From positions 105,530,020-105,594,019 of the forward strand of contig OX235272.1 of NCBI GenBank assembly GCA_944472155.2: 64,000 nt of DNA. Direction: 5' to 3'. The notes under the pieces were generated by a model, which was not told the origin of the DNA, made no database searches, and saw nothing but the letters and a program-made list of their open reading frames with translations. Position 1 is the stretch's first letter. Each line of letters starts with the position of its first letter. This stretch comes from Trichobilharzia szidati (lineage: Eukaryota; Platyhelminthes; Trematoda; Strigeidida; Schistosomatidae). The translations under genes and the position numbers were made by a program. Shown here piece after piece: positions 9,882 to 20,071 of this stretch.

Positions 9882-10110
9882 ATTTAAGCATCTTTAATGA
9901 ACTGTAATTCCATTAACGTTACTTAACAAATCGATATTATTTTAAAAAAACACTAATATTGTTATTAACCACTAATCTAGAATATTCTGTGTATATAAAC
10001 ATATATATAATTGGAGAGCCGGAAGAGGAATTTATGGAAAGGGGGGTGTTCTTTGCTCAATCATTTTGTGTCTTATAATTATAGAAAAGATGTTTTTAAA
10101 TTGATTTTTT
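9650..10110 (+). mobile_element. Penelope-like element 3' tail
   Basis: Collinear with 52170-52480: GGTTTGAATGATC, AGTTGATATTCTATTTG, GTAATTCCATT, AACAAATCGATA and TATTCTGTGTATATAAA, closing in a motif related to GAGCCGGAAG...TTTGCTCA. An ATT microsatellite has expanded inside it. Confidence 0.65.
9801..9880. repeat. (ATT)n microsatellite
   Basis: About 26 uninterrupted TTA/ATT units, lying inside a PLE 3' tail whose other copies lack the expansion. Confidence 0.95.
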
Positions 10111-10289
10111 TTATTTAGTCAACATTAATGTAAATTGATTATTGTATTGAAGAAAAAGGATATCATGTTACTTCTGTATGTTTTATAAGAGTGTAAATAC
10201 ATAAACGTGTGCCTCGTTGAAGTATTAGTATAACGGTAGAAAACAAGAGATTTGGTAAAGTTATGTTTTTTTTTGCAGTAGATTGGATA

Positions 10290-11125
10290 ATGCGACAGAC
10301 GGAGGGCAGCCAGGAAACAGGCATAAAGTGGACCCTCACAAAAAAAATTGGAGGATCTGGACTTCGCCGATGATATATGCAAATGAAAAGCAACAAGTTG
10401 GCAGAAGAAGTATCAAAGATAGGACTTCAGGTGAACATAGAGAAAACTGAGGTGATGAAGATTCCTGGACACCACCACCACCAACAACAACAACAGACAA
10501 CAATCAGCCAGCATAAATGGGAGGAACCTGAAAGAAACAACCTCTTTTACCTACATGGGAAGCATCGTTTCAACTACAGCCGCACGGAACTGAGGAGGAT
10601 ATCAAACCAGCAATGATCGGGAAAGCAAGACAAGCTTTCACTACTCTCAAGTCTGTTTGGAGATCAACAGCACTCAGTATGAAAATTAAGATCCAGATTT
10701 GCAACTCCAATATGAAGTCAGTGTCACTCACTATACGGATCAGAGGCTTGGCACGTCATAAAGAGCACCTCAAACAAACTACAGACGTTCATTAACAGCT
10801 GTCTTCGCTCAATACTCAAGATCAGATGGCCAGAAAAGATCAGCAATAGAGATCTCTGGGAGCAAACCAACCAGGAACCTATTGTGCAACAAATAAGCAA
10901 GAAGAAATGGAGGTAGATTGACTGGTCATTCTCTGAGGAAACCATCAAGTGACATCACTAGACAAGCCATTGCTCGAGTGGAACCCGAAAGGGAAGTGGC
11001 GAGTTGGTCGTCAGTGCAAGGGTGACTTGGAGTCAGGTGAAAACTTTAGCAGAGAACCGAACGCAATGGAGATGCACAGCTGAAGCCCTATGTTCCTCTA
11101 GGAATTAAAGGAAACAATAATAATG
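10290..11125 (+). mobile_element. SR2-like LINE, 5'-truncated copy
   Basis: Starts in the reverse transcriptase with DWIMRQTEGSQETGIKWTL, passes through KSNKLAEEVSKIGLQVNIEK and TRTE..RISN, and ends with the family tail CCTATGTTCCTCTAGGAATT followed by AACAATAATAAT. It parallels the nested SR2 at 36210-38217. Frames are broken by several indels. Confidence 0.8.
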
Positions 11126-11149
11126 TTTTTTTAAAAATTAGGTATCTCT

Positions 11150-11410
11150 TTATAGCCAAATTATGTCCACCTTATCTTCAACACCACACCATTTGTGCAC
11201 AGATCTTCCGTGTTGTGCCACTTGTAACCTTCCTTCACACTGTGTTTCTTTGTGTTCCTTTCAACATCTCCCATATATCTCCACAACGCTGTATGATTTG
11301 CTCTCTCTGACTGACATCAAATCTATCCTCCCTGTTTTTTGATGTTTTTATGCCGGCCGATGAACATCTCTCTTCATATACTACTGATAAATCTTATCAC
11401 AGTAGCACAT
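11150..11410 (-). mobile_element. Solo LTR, family A (gypsy-type)
   Basis: Matches the LTR at 41278-41541: read on the minus strand it begins near TGCTACTGTGATAAG, carries a TATATGAAG box and includes GAAAGGAACACAAAGAAACA. No internal region is attached. Confidence 0.6.
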
Positions 11411-11760
11411 GCAACACTAACTCTTCTCTAAATCTTTCAACTAGAAGCCAGTGTACAGATGCTCTGTAGCATAATGTTACATTCCATAGTAGCGGACGGG
11501 TGTGTGTGTGTTTGTGTGGGATTGCAGGACAAACAAACTGAGGTTTCTGTATCCAGGTGACCAGAAGATTGTGCAGCTGATCAGAAACTTCACTCAGGAG
11601 TACATTATCGGTATATATGTCGTCAAACAACTATCAACCTGAAAGACATGTTAATTATTTTAGTCAAAACAATAATAGTTGACAGTGATATACATTATCC
11701 CTTAACAAATATTACCAGTCTGTTAAGTGTGTTTCATAAAATTTCAAATTTTAAACTTAC
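11411..11760. other. Intron-like sequence, nothing recognised
   Basis: Short frames occur on both strands without supporting signals. Confidence 0.3.
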
Positions 11761-11949
11761 ACGCTTAGCGAACTTTTCATCTTTTGATGCATCATTAGTT
11801 TTTGGTGATGTTGTTGTTGAATGTGTTTCAGATTTTGCAATTTCAGACCAAGCTAGTGTAGGTTTTACTGATGATGATACATTCGCGGGGGAAGGCGTCA
11901 ACGCAGACATTTGTTCAGCTAGCAACAGTCTATGACGACGTTTTTCTTC
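11761..11949 (-). CDS. GIGYF-like protein, internal 189-bp exon
   Basis: 63 codons: a charged start EEKRRHRLLLAEQM, then SSSVKPTLAWSEIAKSETHS, ending KDEKFAKR. The acceptor is TATTTTGAAG (AG at 11950-11951) after a T-rich tract, and the donor GTAAGTTT at 11760-11753; both are phase 0. GIGYF proteins have a glutamate/arginine-rich helical region followed by short LSGW or LAW-type motifs upstream of the SIW and WCE blocks, which is the order seen with the exons at 7389-7748 and 4417-4560. The function is inferred from that order. Earlier exons, including the GYF domain, are not in the window. Confidence 0.6.
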
Positions 11950-12139
11950 CTTCAAAATACAAAGTACAAAGAAAAAATAAAACAACGATGACGGGGAATA
12001 AGATAGGGGAAAATTACTCCAAGATATACGACTGAAATCGCTGCTTACTCCTTTACTCATGGTCTAGAAGGGAAAAAATTTAAATACATTTGTGTCATGA
12101 TTATCATTATTAGTCCCCTCATCATTTTGTCCAGAAATA

Positions 12140-12830
12140 TCGCCATCAACGGCAAAACAATCTTACTTGCTCGCGTGGAGAAAAGTATATCGGTCGTACG
12201 CAACGTCAAGTCCACAAACGTATTCTGGAACACTGTCCAGATTGGTTAGCTAGCCAGAGGAGAAAAGAAGAATAGCAGCAGCTCCACCCTCGAACACCAT
12301 GTCATCTCAGGACATCGAGCAGCCCCACTTACATGGATGCTTCACAGTGATACACAAGAGTCCCTCAATATCGTAGGAACAGACTTCGCATACGCCATCT
12401 GTACATAGCTGAAGCATTAGCGCTATTCGGGATTTGAAACCGGACCTCTGCATTCAAAAGCACTACATAGATTCATTCGCCTTACCGTCACCAGAGTAAA
12501 GTTCTTACTATAATTTTGCTTCTTCTCTTTATTATCTAAGTTCACTATTATTATTTTATTGTCATTATTATTCCCATCATCCATATTTGATTACCACTCT
12601 ATTACTGTTTATTAATAACACTGCTTTTTCATACAGATTTTATATATTGCCTTTCCACTAGTTCCTGTCCATTCTACACGAGCTTATTGATTATTCATTA
12701 TCTCACACTTATTACGTCATACCAACTTCTGTCTCCTTTCTAACTTACAATTAGTCATCCCTTCTTACACCTTACATTATGTAATACAATTTTTCAAGGA
12801 CAAAGTTTGCCAGTATCTGATTGGACTAAA
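12140..12830 (+). mobile_element. Penelope-like element 3' end (GIY-YIG endonuclease)
   Basis: Reads CSRGEKYIGRTQRQVHKRIL, EHCPDWLASQRRKE and, after frameshifts, IAEALA and LKPDLCIQKHYIDSFALPSP with a stop near 12500. This is the most recognisable YIGRTQRQVH signature in the window. The AT-rich remainder is probably its 3' untranslated region. Confidence 0.8.
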
Positions 12831-12844
12831 GATTTCTTTGTTAA

Positions 12845-12956
12845 ATATAATTACGGATTGATATCAGTTAGAAAACCATTGAAAACCAGGGAGTACAGGA
12901 CAGCTGTTTCATCCTAGTTTGGGAATCATCGGCAGTACACACCCATCGAGGTCCTA
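12845..12956 (-). mobile_element. Hammerhead-bearing repeat, cut by the sequence gap
   Basis: The hammerhead at 12889-12940 reads CCGATGA in the core (U4 to C) with TGAAAC and a good GTC cleavage side. The tRNA-like head would lie in the N run. Confidence 0.6.
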
Positions 12957-13455
12957 NNNNNNNNNNNNNNNNNNNNNNNNNNNNNNNNNNNNNNNNNNNN
13001 NNNNNNNNNNNNNNNNNNNNNNNNNNNNNNNNNNNNNNNNNNNNNNNNNNNNNNNNNNNNNNNNNNNNNNNNNNNNNNNNNNNNNNNNNNNNNNNNNNNN
13101 NNNNNNNNNNNNNNNNNNNNNNNNNNNNNNNNNNNNNNNNNNNNNNNNNNNNNNNNNNNNNNNNNNNNNNNNNNNNNNNNNNNNNNNNNNNNNNNNNNNN
13201 NNNNNNNNNNNNNNNNNNNNNNNNNNNNNNNNNNNNNNNNNNNNNNNNNNNNNNNNNNNNNNNNNNNNNNNNNNNNNNNNNNNNNNNNNNNNNNNNNNNN
13301 NNNNNNNNNNNNNNNNNNNNNNNNNNNNNNNNNNNNNNNNNNNNNNNNNNNNNNNNNNNNNNNNNNNNNNNNNNNNNNNNNNNNNNNNNNNNNNNNNNNN
13401 NNNNNNNNNNNNNNNNNNNNNNNNNNNNNNNNNNNNNNNNNNNNNNNNNNNNNNN
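12957..13455. other. Assembly gap (499 N)
   Basis: Unresolved bases. Open frames crossing it are meaningless. Confidence 0.99.
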
Positions 13456-14215
13456 TACATAATAGCGATATTACAAAAGGAACAGGCAAACAAACAAGGT
13501 GAAGAGAAGGCAGAAGAAGAAGGAGTAGGAGTATTAGTAGTGGAAGAAAAGAAGTTGAGTAATTTGAAAGAGGTTACTTCTTTCACTTATCTAGGGAGCA
13601 TTGTCTCAACTACAGGAGGAACGGACGAAGATGTTAAATCGAGAATCGGGAAGACAATCGGGAAACACATTCATCAACCTGAAACCAATCTGGAAATCTT
13701 CGTCACTCAGCCTGCATCAACAACAAAATACGGATTTTCAATACAAACGTCAAGTCAGTCAGTTCTTCTATACGGATCAGAAACTTGGCGGGTCACAAGA
13801 AATATTTCCAACAGCCTGTTGCAGACCTTTATCAACAACTGTCTTCGATCTATACTGAAGATCAGATGGCCGGAAAGAATCACAAACAAGAAACTATGGG
13901 AACAACCAAACCAGAACCAATCGCCCAACAAATATGCAGGAGAAAGTAGAGATGGATTGGACACTCGCTGAGGAGGCCACTGGGTGACATCGCGCGTCAG
14001 GCCAACGCTCGAGTGGAACCCGAAAGGGAAGCGGCGAGTGGGACGTCAGTGCAAGGGTGACATGGAGGAGATCGTGTGAAGAGGAGTTGAAACAGTATGG
14101 ACTAACATGGATGCAAGTGAAAAGTAGAGCAGAGGACAGAAGCAAGTGGAGACGTGCAGTTGAAGCCCTATTTTCCACTAGGAACCCAAGGGAACAATAA
14201 TAATAATTTAGCAAA
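13456..14215 (+). mobile_element. SR2-like LINE 3' end
   Basis: Encodes the C-terminal part of the RTE polyprotein: EVTSFTYLGSIVSTTGGTDE, VKSRIGK, VLLYGSETWRVTRNISNSLL, FINNCLRSILKIRWPERITN, then a frameshift into the final WIGHSLRRP segment. The 3' tail at about 14166-14210 (CCTATTTTCCACTAGGAACC, AACAATAATAATAA) defines the end of the element. Confidence 0.85.
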
Positions 14216-15714
14216 CACAAACAAACAAAACAGAGAGGAGAAAACATACATATATAAAAGAAAACAAGAGCGTTATTGATACTTCTTTTTTATTTATTTA
14301 TTCACCTTTTTTCTATGTACACATACATGTATGTGAATGAATGAATGAATATTCTGCGTGTTAACACACACACACACAATCAAAACTCTGTGTCTGTCTG
14401 TCTGTCTATCTGTGTGTGCGTGCGTTCGTGTGTGTGTGTGAGGACACTAGAAAGGAGACAATAACAGGCGATGTGTGTGTGTGTGGAACAGCGCACAAAC
14501 AAAGGAGAGTAGTAAATGGAGAGACAAGAGAGACAAGACAAGTAAGGAAAAACCAACAAGAAAAGAAAGAGAAGAAAATGCACACAGAGAACAACCAAAA
14601 AAAGAAGTAAAAGAAAATTGTTATCGCTGCTTTCACCAACTAAAAGGATGATGATTGAATGACCGTCACCGTCGTCGTGTAGTTGTTGTTGTCTAAAAGG
14701 AAGTGAGACAAAGCAGTGATGGTGCTGCTGGTAGTGGTGGTGGTGGGGGGACTGAAACTATTAATAAACACAATGAAGAGTAAATGATATAAAAAGGATA
14801 ACACTGAATAGCCCCGTCCCGCTTCACCCCATCCCAGCGCACCCCAACCCTCACCCCAGAAACACGACATCAATAAAAAGTGATCAAGGTTACAAAAAAC
14901 AAAGCAAAACATAGAGAAAACAACAAAATATTAACAGATTTAGAGTTAGCTAGCTAGCCAACCAGCCAGCCAGCCAGTTGTCAGCCAGATAGTCAGTCTG
15001 TCGTCAATGTCTGCAGTCACGAAGAACTTGAATTAATTAATCAATGGTCAGGTCAAGAAGTGACGAGTGTAGCAGCAGCAGGAGGTGTGGTGGTGATGAT
15101 AACGACGATGATGATGTAACCACAAAAGAAAGAAGGAGAAGCAAAATAAACACAAAACCAAAACAGAACAGAACAGGTAAGTAAACGAATTTCCTGATGT
15201 GATAATTGCGTGTGTGTGTGTGTGTATTTATAGTACACATGAATAAATGGGACGTCAATGGGCAAACGACAGAGAGAGTGTGTGTGTGTGTGAGTATGTG
15301 AGTAGTATAAAATAAATGAACAACCAACAGTCAACAATATTATTAAAAATGGGAGGAGTAGGAGGGGGCCACCTTTAAAAAAAAATGAGGAGACATATAG
15401 AGACAGGAATGTGGATATATAAAAAAAAGAATTTCGTGGTTTGTTCTAATTTCATTTGTTGTACTGATGATAAATCATCACTATCATAATAATAATAATT
15501 GATAATAATAATAATAATAGTAATAAGTAATAATATTAACAATGGCATTGCGCATTTGAGAATAAATGGTCGACGGTCTGTCACTTGATATTACGTAACA
15601 CCTAAAGGACAAAATAGAAAAGAAAACAACAACAACAATAAAGCGAATTATAGGTGTAAGAAGTGACATACAGATTTATAATAATATAATGGTACATTCC
15701 ATTGAGAAATACTT
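14216..15714. other. Low-complexity stretch without recognisable transposons
   Basis: Contains GT/CA runs (14371-14385, 14430-14490, 15210-15226, 15277-15290), AATG repeats (14333-14350), GTCT repeats (14390-14410), CCAG repeats (14960-14978) and GATGAT tracts (15090-15117). Several frames are open by chance because of these repeats. No exon signals or known repeat were identified. It stands out as the longest segment not assigned to a mobile element between the exons. Confidence 0.45.
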
Positions 15715-16137
15715 TTATTTCAAGTATTGCTTTGTAGGGATTTGATTGATTGATTACAGGATTTCATCATGAGCTGACATTGGTTAGACAACCACTGGAA
15801 AACCACCAGTTGAGTACTGTCAGACAGCTGTTTCGTCCTAGTTTGGGACTCTTCAGCAGTACGAACACACCAACAAGATTCGAGTCCACGACTTTTTGGT
15901 TACAAGGCTAGAGAACTCGTAGACCACTAATCCACTGGGACCCGATCCAATGGCCATTACATGAATTCTAGCTTCTGCCAAATCACGACATAGCGCGCCC
16001 CTTAGCAAATGTCTTCGGCGAGTATTTGTTCTCACACCCGACTTGCTGCAGCCTACTGGTCACGACTTCTCATTAGAACCCCAGGTAACTACCTACCTGA
16101 ATACGGCAAGTCGCTAGTGAGCATCTCATCGATATTC
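15715..16137 (-). mobile_element. Hammerhead-bearing tRNA-headed repeat, full length (tandem unit 1)
   Basis: The minus-strand hammerhead at 15812-15863 has stem I GTACTG/CAGTAC, core CTGAAGA, stem II GTCC CAAACTA GGAC and an unmutated GAAA box, the best core in the window. After the GTC cleavage triplet there are three extra bases (TGA) before stem I resumes. The tRNA-like head lies near 15895-15950 in reverse. A second unit follows immediately at 16138, in the same orientation. Confidence 0.75.
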
Positions 16138-16290
16138 AAGTGTTGGTTTGTAGGGATTTGATTGATTGGTTACAGGATTTCATCATGAGCTGACATTGGT
16201 TAGACAACCACTGGAAAATCACCACGGAGTACTGGAGGGCTATTTCGTCCTAGTTTGGGACCCTTCATCAGTACGCACTCACCGGGTTCA
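16138..16290 (-). mobile_element. Hammerhead-bearing repeat, truncated (tandem unit 2)
   Basis: Restarts with CAAGTGTTGGTTTGTAGGGA and TCATCATGAGCTGACATTGG. Its hammerhead at about 16230-16277 reads GTACTG ATGAAGG GTCC, so C3 and A9 are altered. AGTACG landmarks of the two units are 412 bp apart. Confidence 0.7.
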
Positions 16291-16559
16291 TATTACCTAA
16301 TAGTTGCTGGCACCATTATGCAATTATATTCCCTCTCCCTCTCTCTAACTTTTACCTGATACCGAATTTATTATAATGATATCAAGTAGAGATTATAGTT
16401 GTGATTTAGATATGGAGGGGTTTCCAAAGGAAACTAGGGTGGATCTCAAGCCTAGAGGTGTGTATCCTGTAAATGGTGACAGGCTCTAAACGAGCAGTAG
16501 AATGGTAGTCCGGGGCTCAGATCACTTTGTAATAACTAGCAAGCACTACTGGTCTCCTA
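16291..16559. other. Unassigned sequence
   Basis: No identifiable content. Confidence 0.3.
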
Positions 16560-17110
16560 CTATTAACTTTATCTTCTTCTTCTTCCTGTATTACTATTCC
16601 CTGGGGTTCCGAGTGGAATAGAAGGCTCCAACAATACATCTAAAAACTTTGCTCTATTTTCTGATATCCTCCTTCAGCTGACTGACCCCACGATTGCCCA
16701 TAATGCCTCATATCCTTCTCCCCCAACTCACACGATCTCCTCCATGCCACCCTCGCACTGACAACAAACTCGTCGTTTCACATTGGGATTCCACTCGAGC
16801 GATGACCTGCATTCCACGCAATATCACTCGACGGCCTCATCAACATATGCCCTATCCATCTCCATTTTCTCCAACATATATGTTGAGCAATCGGCTCTCG
16901 CCTGTTGGTTTTTTCGCAACCAGAGTTTCTTGTTGCTAATTCTTTCTGGCCAGTCGACCATTTGATATACAGTATGGAGCCAGTGAAGCGGGTAGTTGTT
17001 GATAAAAGTCTGTAACTTGATGGAGATCCTTTTCGTGACGCGCAGTGCAAGTTTCTAACCCGTATAGAAGGAATGACTGTATATTTGTGTTTAAAATTTG
17101 AATCTACTTT
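16560..17110 (-). mobile_element. SR2-like LINE 3' end, minus strand
   Basis: Reverse complement of the terminal SR2 segment: TTCCCTGGGGTTCCGAGTGG at the tail, then the segment coding RKWRWIGHMLMRPSSDIAWN and TKRISIKLQTFIN-like text. Frames are broken. Confidence 0.75.
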
Positions 17111-17114
17111 CTTA

Positions 17115-17145
17115 CGATGATATATATATATATATATATATATAA
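17115..17145. repeat. (AT)n microsatellite
   Basis: About 30 bp of alternating AT at the 5' edge of an SR2 fragment. Confidence 0.9.
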
Positions 17146-17149
17146 CCAA

Positions 17150-17260
17150 TATCAGTTAACGGTGACAATCTTTGTAAACCAAGGAGTACTGGACAACTAG
17201 TGTGACTGACTCTCCATCTGTAAGTGTCCATCACCGCACGAGGAAGCGAACCTATGACCT
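17150..17260 (-). mobile_element. Remnant of hammerhead-bearing repeat
   Basis: CCAATATCAGTTAACGGTGA, AAACCAAGGAGTACTGGACA and a damaged ribozyme region. The core is not identifiable. Confidence 0.4.
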
Positions 17261-17284
17261 TCAAACAAGTTCAGAGGCTAGCTC

Positions 17285-17490
17285 GTCGACTATCGAGACC
17301 CTGGGTTGGGAAAAAATGGAGATGGAATGGGCATACACCACACTGAGGAGGCAGTCGAATGACATCGCACACAATGCAGGCCATAGCTTGAATGGAACTC
17401 CAATAGGAAGTGACCAGTAGATCGTCGGTGCGAGGGTGACAAGTAGGAGATAGTTTGGCGAAGAGGAGGTGAGAGATGATTATGGGCAAT
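17285..17490 (+). mobile_element. SR2-like LINE 3' fragment
   Basis: Reads the WRWNGHTPH..RRQSNDIAHNAG segment, followed by the GGAACTCCAATAGGAAG and GCGAGGGTGACAAGTAGGAG landmarks of the SR2 end. Confidence 0.65.
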
Positions 17491-17644
17491 TGAAATTTTT
17501 TGGATCTCTTCTTCACTTAATATTGATTGTTCATTGATCTAATAAATTGACCTCGTAGTTTCGTTCAATTAGAGATGAGGAAACATTCTACTTTGTTAGA
17601 GGCTTTCATCAAACACGAGTATATATATACAACCAGCACTAATC

Positions 17645-18340
17645 ATCATCAAGGGGAGGGATTTGACAGAGGTTACTTCTTGCACTCATCTAGGCAACCA
17701 GCATCGTTTCAATCACAAGCAAGAGAACGGAGGAAGATATGAAAGCCAGCCAACGAGAATCGGAAAGTCAAAATTCACCTTCATCAATCTTAAACCAGTT
17801 TGGAAGTCTTCTGCTCTTACTCAGCGAGCATAAAAAACAAGATTCGAATTTTCAACACCTATGTCAAATCAGTCAGTTCTTCAATATGAGTCGGAAAATT
17901 GACGAGTGCATCACTAAAAAGTATTTCTAACAGGCTACAGGAGACTTTTATCAACAGCTGCCTCCCTCGCTGACTCCATACTGAACATCAAATGGCCGGC
18001 CAGAAAGAATTAGCAAGAGAAAACTCTGACTGGGAACAAACCAACAGGCAAGAGCCGATTGCTCAACAAATATATACAGGAGAAAATGGAGATGAATAAG
18101 ACATACGTTGAGGAAGTCATCGAATGAAATCGTGCGTCAGACCACTGCTCCTCGAATGGAATCCGAATGGAAAGCAACAACTTGGTCGTCGGTGTGAGGG
18201 TGACATGGAGGGGATGAGAGATTATGGTCAACCTTGGAACCATCTAAAGAGGATAGCACTAAGTAGAACAAAGTGGAAATGTGTTGCTGAAGCCCTATGT
18301 TCCACTTGGAACTCGTTGGAGTATTGCATATCGATCAACT
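17645..18340 (+). mobile_element. SR2-like LINE 3' end
   Basis: Starts with GGATTTGACAGAGGTTACTT (DLTEVTS), passes through ...KPVWKSSALTQRA... and reaches the tail GCCCTATGTTCCACTTGGAA at about 18293. Heavily frameshifted. Confidence 0.75.
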
Positions 18341-18411
18341 AACTCTACTTACTTTCACGAAATATAAAAGAAATCCCAAGTAACCCTCCCCACCACACAC
18401 ACACACAAACA

Positions 18412-18580
18412 GTAAATGTACATCGGTGGCACAGTGGTTATGACTCTCGCCGAGCATGCACATGGTCTGAGGTTCGATCCCCTGCCTGCAAAATTTGGGC
18501 TACCCACATCACATGCTGAAAACTTCATACATGTACCAAACAATACCGTGTGGAATCAAGCTGTAATTTAAAAAATAAAA
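18412..18580 (+). mobile_element. tRNA-derived SINE with CR1-like tail
   Basis: The head CATCGGTGGCACAGTGGTTA (box A) and GAGGTTCGATCCCC (box B) mark a tRNA-derived SINE. The tail CATGCTGAAAACTTCATACA...ACCGTGTGGAATCAAGCTGT corresponds to the 3' end of the CR1-like LINE at 61125-61175. Related copies are at 42623-42812 and 50110-50285. Confidence 0.75.
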
Positions 18581-18788
18581 ACACTTTTATAAGCGTACCT
18601 ACTGATGAATAATTACATTTTTTTCTATAAATCAATTAACCAAAAGTATGCAAAAAATTACACTACTGAATACTTACAATGCATACACATTGAAACGATG
18701 ACAACAGCAACAACAACAAAGAATCAACAACAACGGGGGAATTGAATTATATACGTCATCGAATATTATTTATTATCTCATTATATCA

Positions 18789-18896
18789 CTATTCAATAGC
18801 GACATTGAGTAGTAATGCTCTTTTCTGTAGAAAATCTTTAGAGAATTTTGTTACACGTTTAGATCGACCCAATGAAGTTTCAATAAATTCTACAAT
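18789..18896 (-). CDS. GIGYF-like protein, terminal exon with stop codon
   Basis: 35 codons plus TAG: IVEFIETSLGRSKRVTKFSK then DFLQKRALLLNVAIE. This is the segment that follows the WCE block in GIGYF proteins, where an E-V/I-x-E-F/DYI..YLG stretch leads into K.FAK.FL.RRA. The acceptor is TTTTTTGTACAG after a strong T-rich tract (AG at 18897-18898), phase 0, so it joins cleanly to the donor of 25954-26097 (…QTSDE|IVEF). The stop is at 18791-18789. An AATAAA-like element lies about 15-20 bp downstream at 18765-18777. Vertebrate GIGYF2 continues with glutamine-rich sequence after this point, so the schistosome protein would end early. Confidence 0.75.
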   Translation of the reverse strand: MVEFIETSLGRSKRVTKFSKDFLQKRALLLNVAIE

Positions 18897-18899
18897 CTG

Positions 18900-19151
18900 T
18901 ACAAAAAAAAGAAAAAGAAAAAGATGAAAAAATTAAAAATTAAAACAATTAGTCCCCTTTGATAAATTTGAATAAGGCAGCATTAAGAAGACAAATTTCG
19001 CGAGATGATGGCATCATTTCGTAGTTTCTTTACAACCGCTTTACAACTAACATGGTTAACAATAATAAAATAAAATAAAGTGCATGACAATTACTCAGTT
19101 AAATAAAAAACACAAAAGTACATACTAATGACCAATCATATTTAGATAGGT
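18900..19151. other. Intron-like sequence, nothing recognised
   Basis: AT-rich, without repeat landmarks. Confidence 0.3.
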
Positions 19152-20071
19152 CATGTAGTCCATCATGGTAGGCGAAGGTTAAAGTCTATCGTTTTTTGTA
19201 CACACAGTTTAGACTGTATGTGATTAATCCCCGAAGAGTGCTTCCATCATCACCTTCAATAACCAACCCTGAATTAGAGTTATGTGATGAAATAATTGTG
19301 AAACAGTCATTAATATTGATTGATTATGTGACCTGACATTAATAAGTGTTTTGCAATGGAGATGATTCTGGATTTCTATTCAGATTAATCGCGTTGGGAT
19401 TTTCTATATGATTTATTAGCCATTTTGGAACATGTTCCTTTCGACGACATTGGAACATTCAATTGGTTCTACTTATATAAGTTTCACCTCAGCTGTAGGT
19501 GAACTGGTAGATACATTTTGAAGTAGAGTCCACAGAATTTCGTCCTTTAAGGGACAGCGATCGAAAATGTTCGGCAAGTGAGAAAAAGAGATGCGGCGTA
19601 GAATGTGCGTTTGATGGCTGACCGAAGTGTCTTTGAGCTGTCAACTGCATAATCTGGTCACCCTTGAATGGTAGGTAGGTTAATAAAGATAGCTTTCTTT
19701 GGTACAAGAGCTGTCATTTCAGGATGTGGTCTTTCTTTACTGTGACAAGTGATAAAGTTTTCCGGATAACCATTAGCTAATAAAACTGAATGTATATTTC
19801 GAAACTCATATAGAAACCCATATAGAAAATCCCAACGCGATTAATCTGAATAGAAATCCAGAATCACCATCCATTGCAAAACACTTATTAATGTCAGGTC
19901 ACATAATCAATCAATATTAATGACTGTTTCACAATTATTTCATCACATAACTCTAATTCAGGGTTGGTTATTGAAGGTGATGATGGAAGCACTCTTCGGG
20001 GATTAATCACATACAGTCTAAACTGTGTGTACAAAAAACGATAGACTTTAACCTTCGCCTACCATGATGGA
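19152..20071 (-). mobile_element. Penelope-like element with inverted terminal duplication
   Basis: Arms 19152-19418 and 19814-20071 are near-perfect reverse complements (CCATCATGGTAGGCGAAGGT at the left edge, ACCTTCGCCTACCATGATGG at the right). The minus strand of the centre encodes PLE sequence: LLANGYPENFI, KKAIFIN, LPFKGDQIMQ, KCIYQFTYS, GETYI, then in the left arm EHVPKWLINHIENPNAINLN and, after shifts, CVYKKR. The arms therefore hold the endonuclease C-terminus once in each direction. Inverted partial copies at one end are typical of Penelope elements. Frames contain stops. Confidence 0.75.

Noticed and set aside
12919..13971. 350-codon frame across the N run
   Set aside because: The run of N was translated as unknown residues; only the right part is real SR2 sequence.
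14380..15337. Several overlapping minus- and plus-strand frames of 60-96 codons
   Set aside because: They follow from GT, GATGAT and similar repeats, which lack stops in some frames; composition is purely low-complexity.
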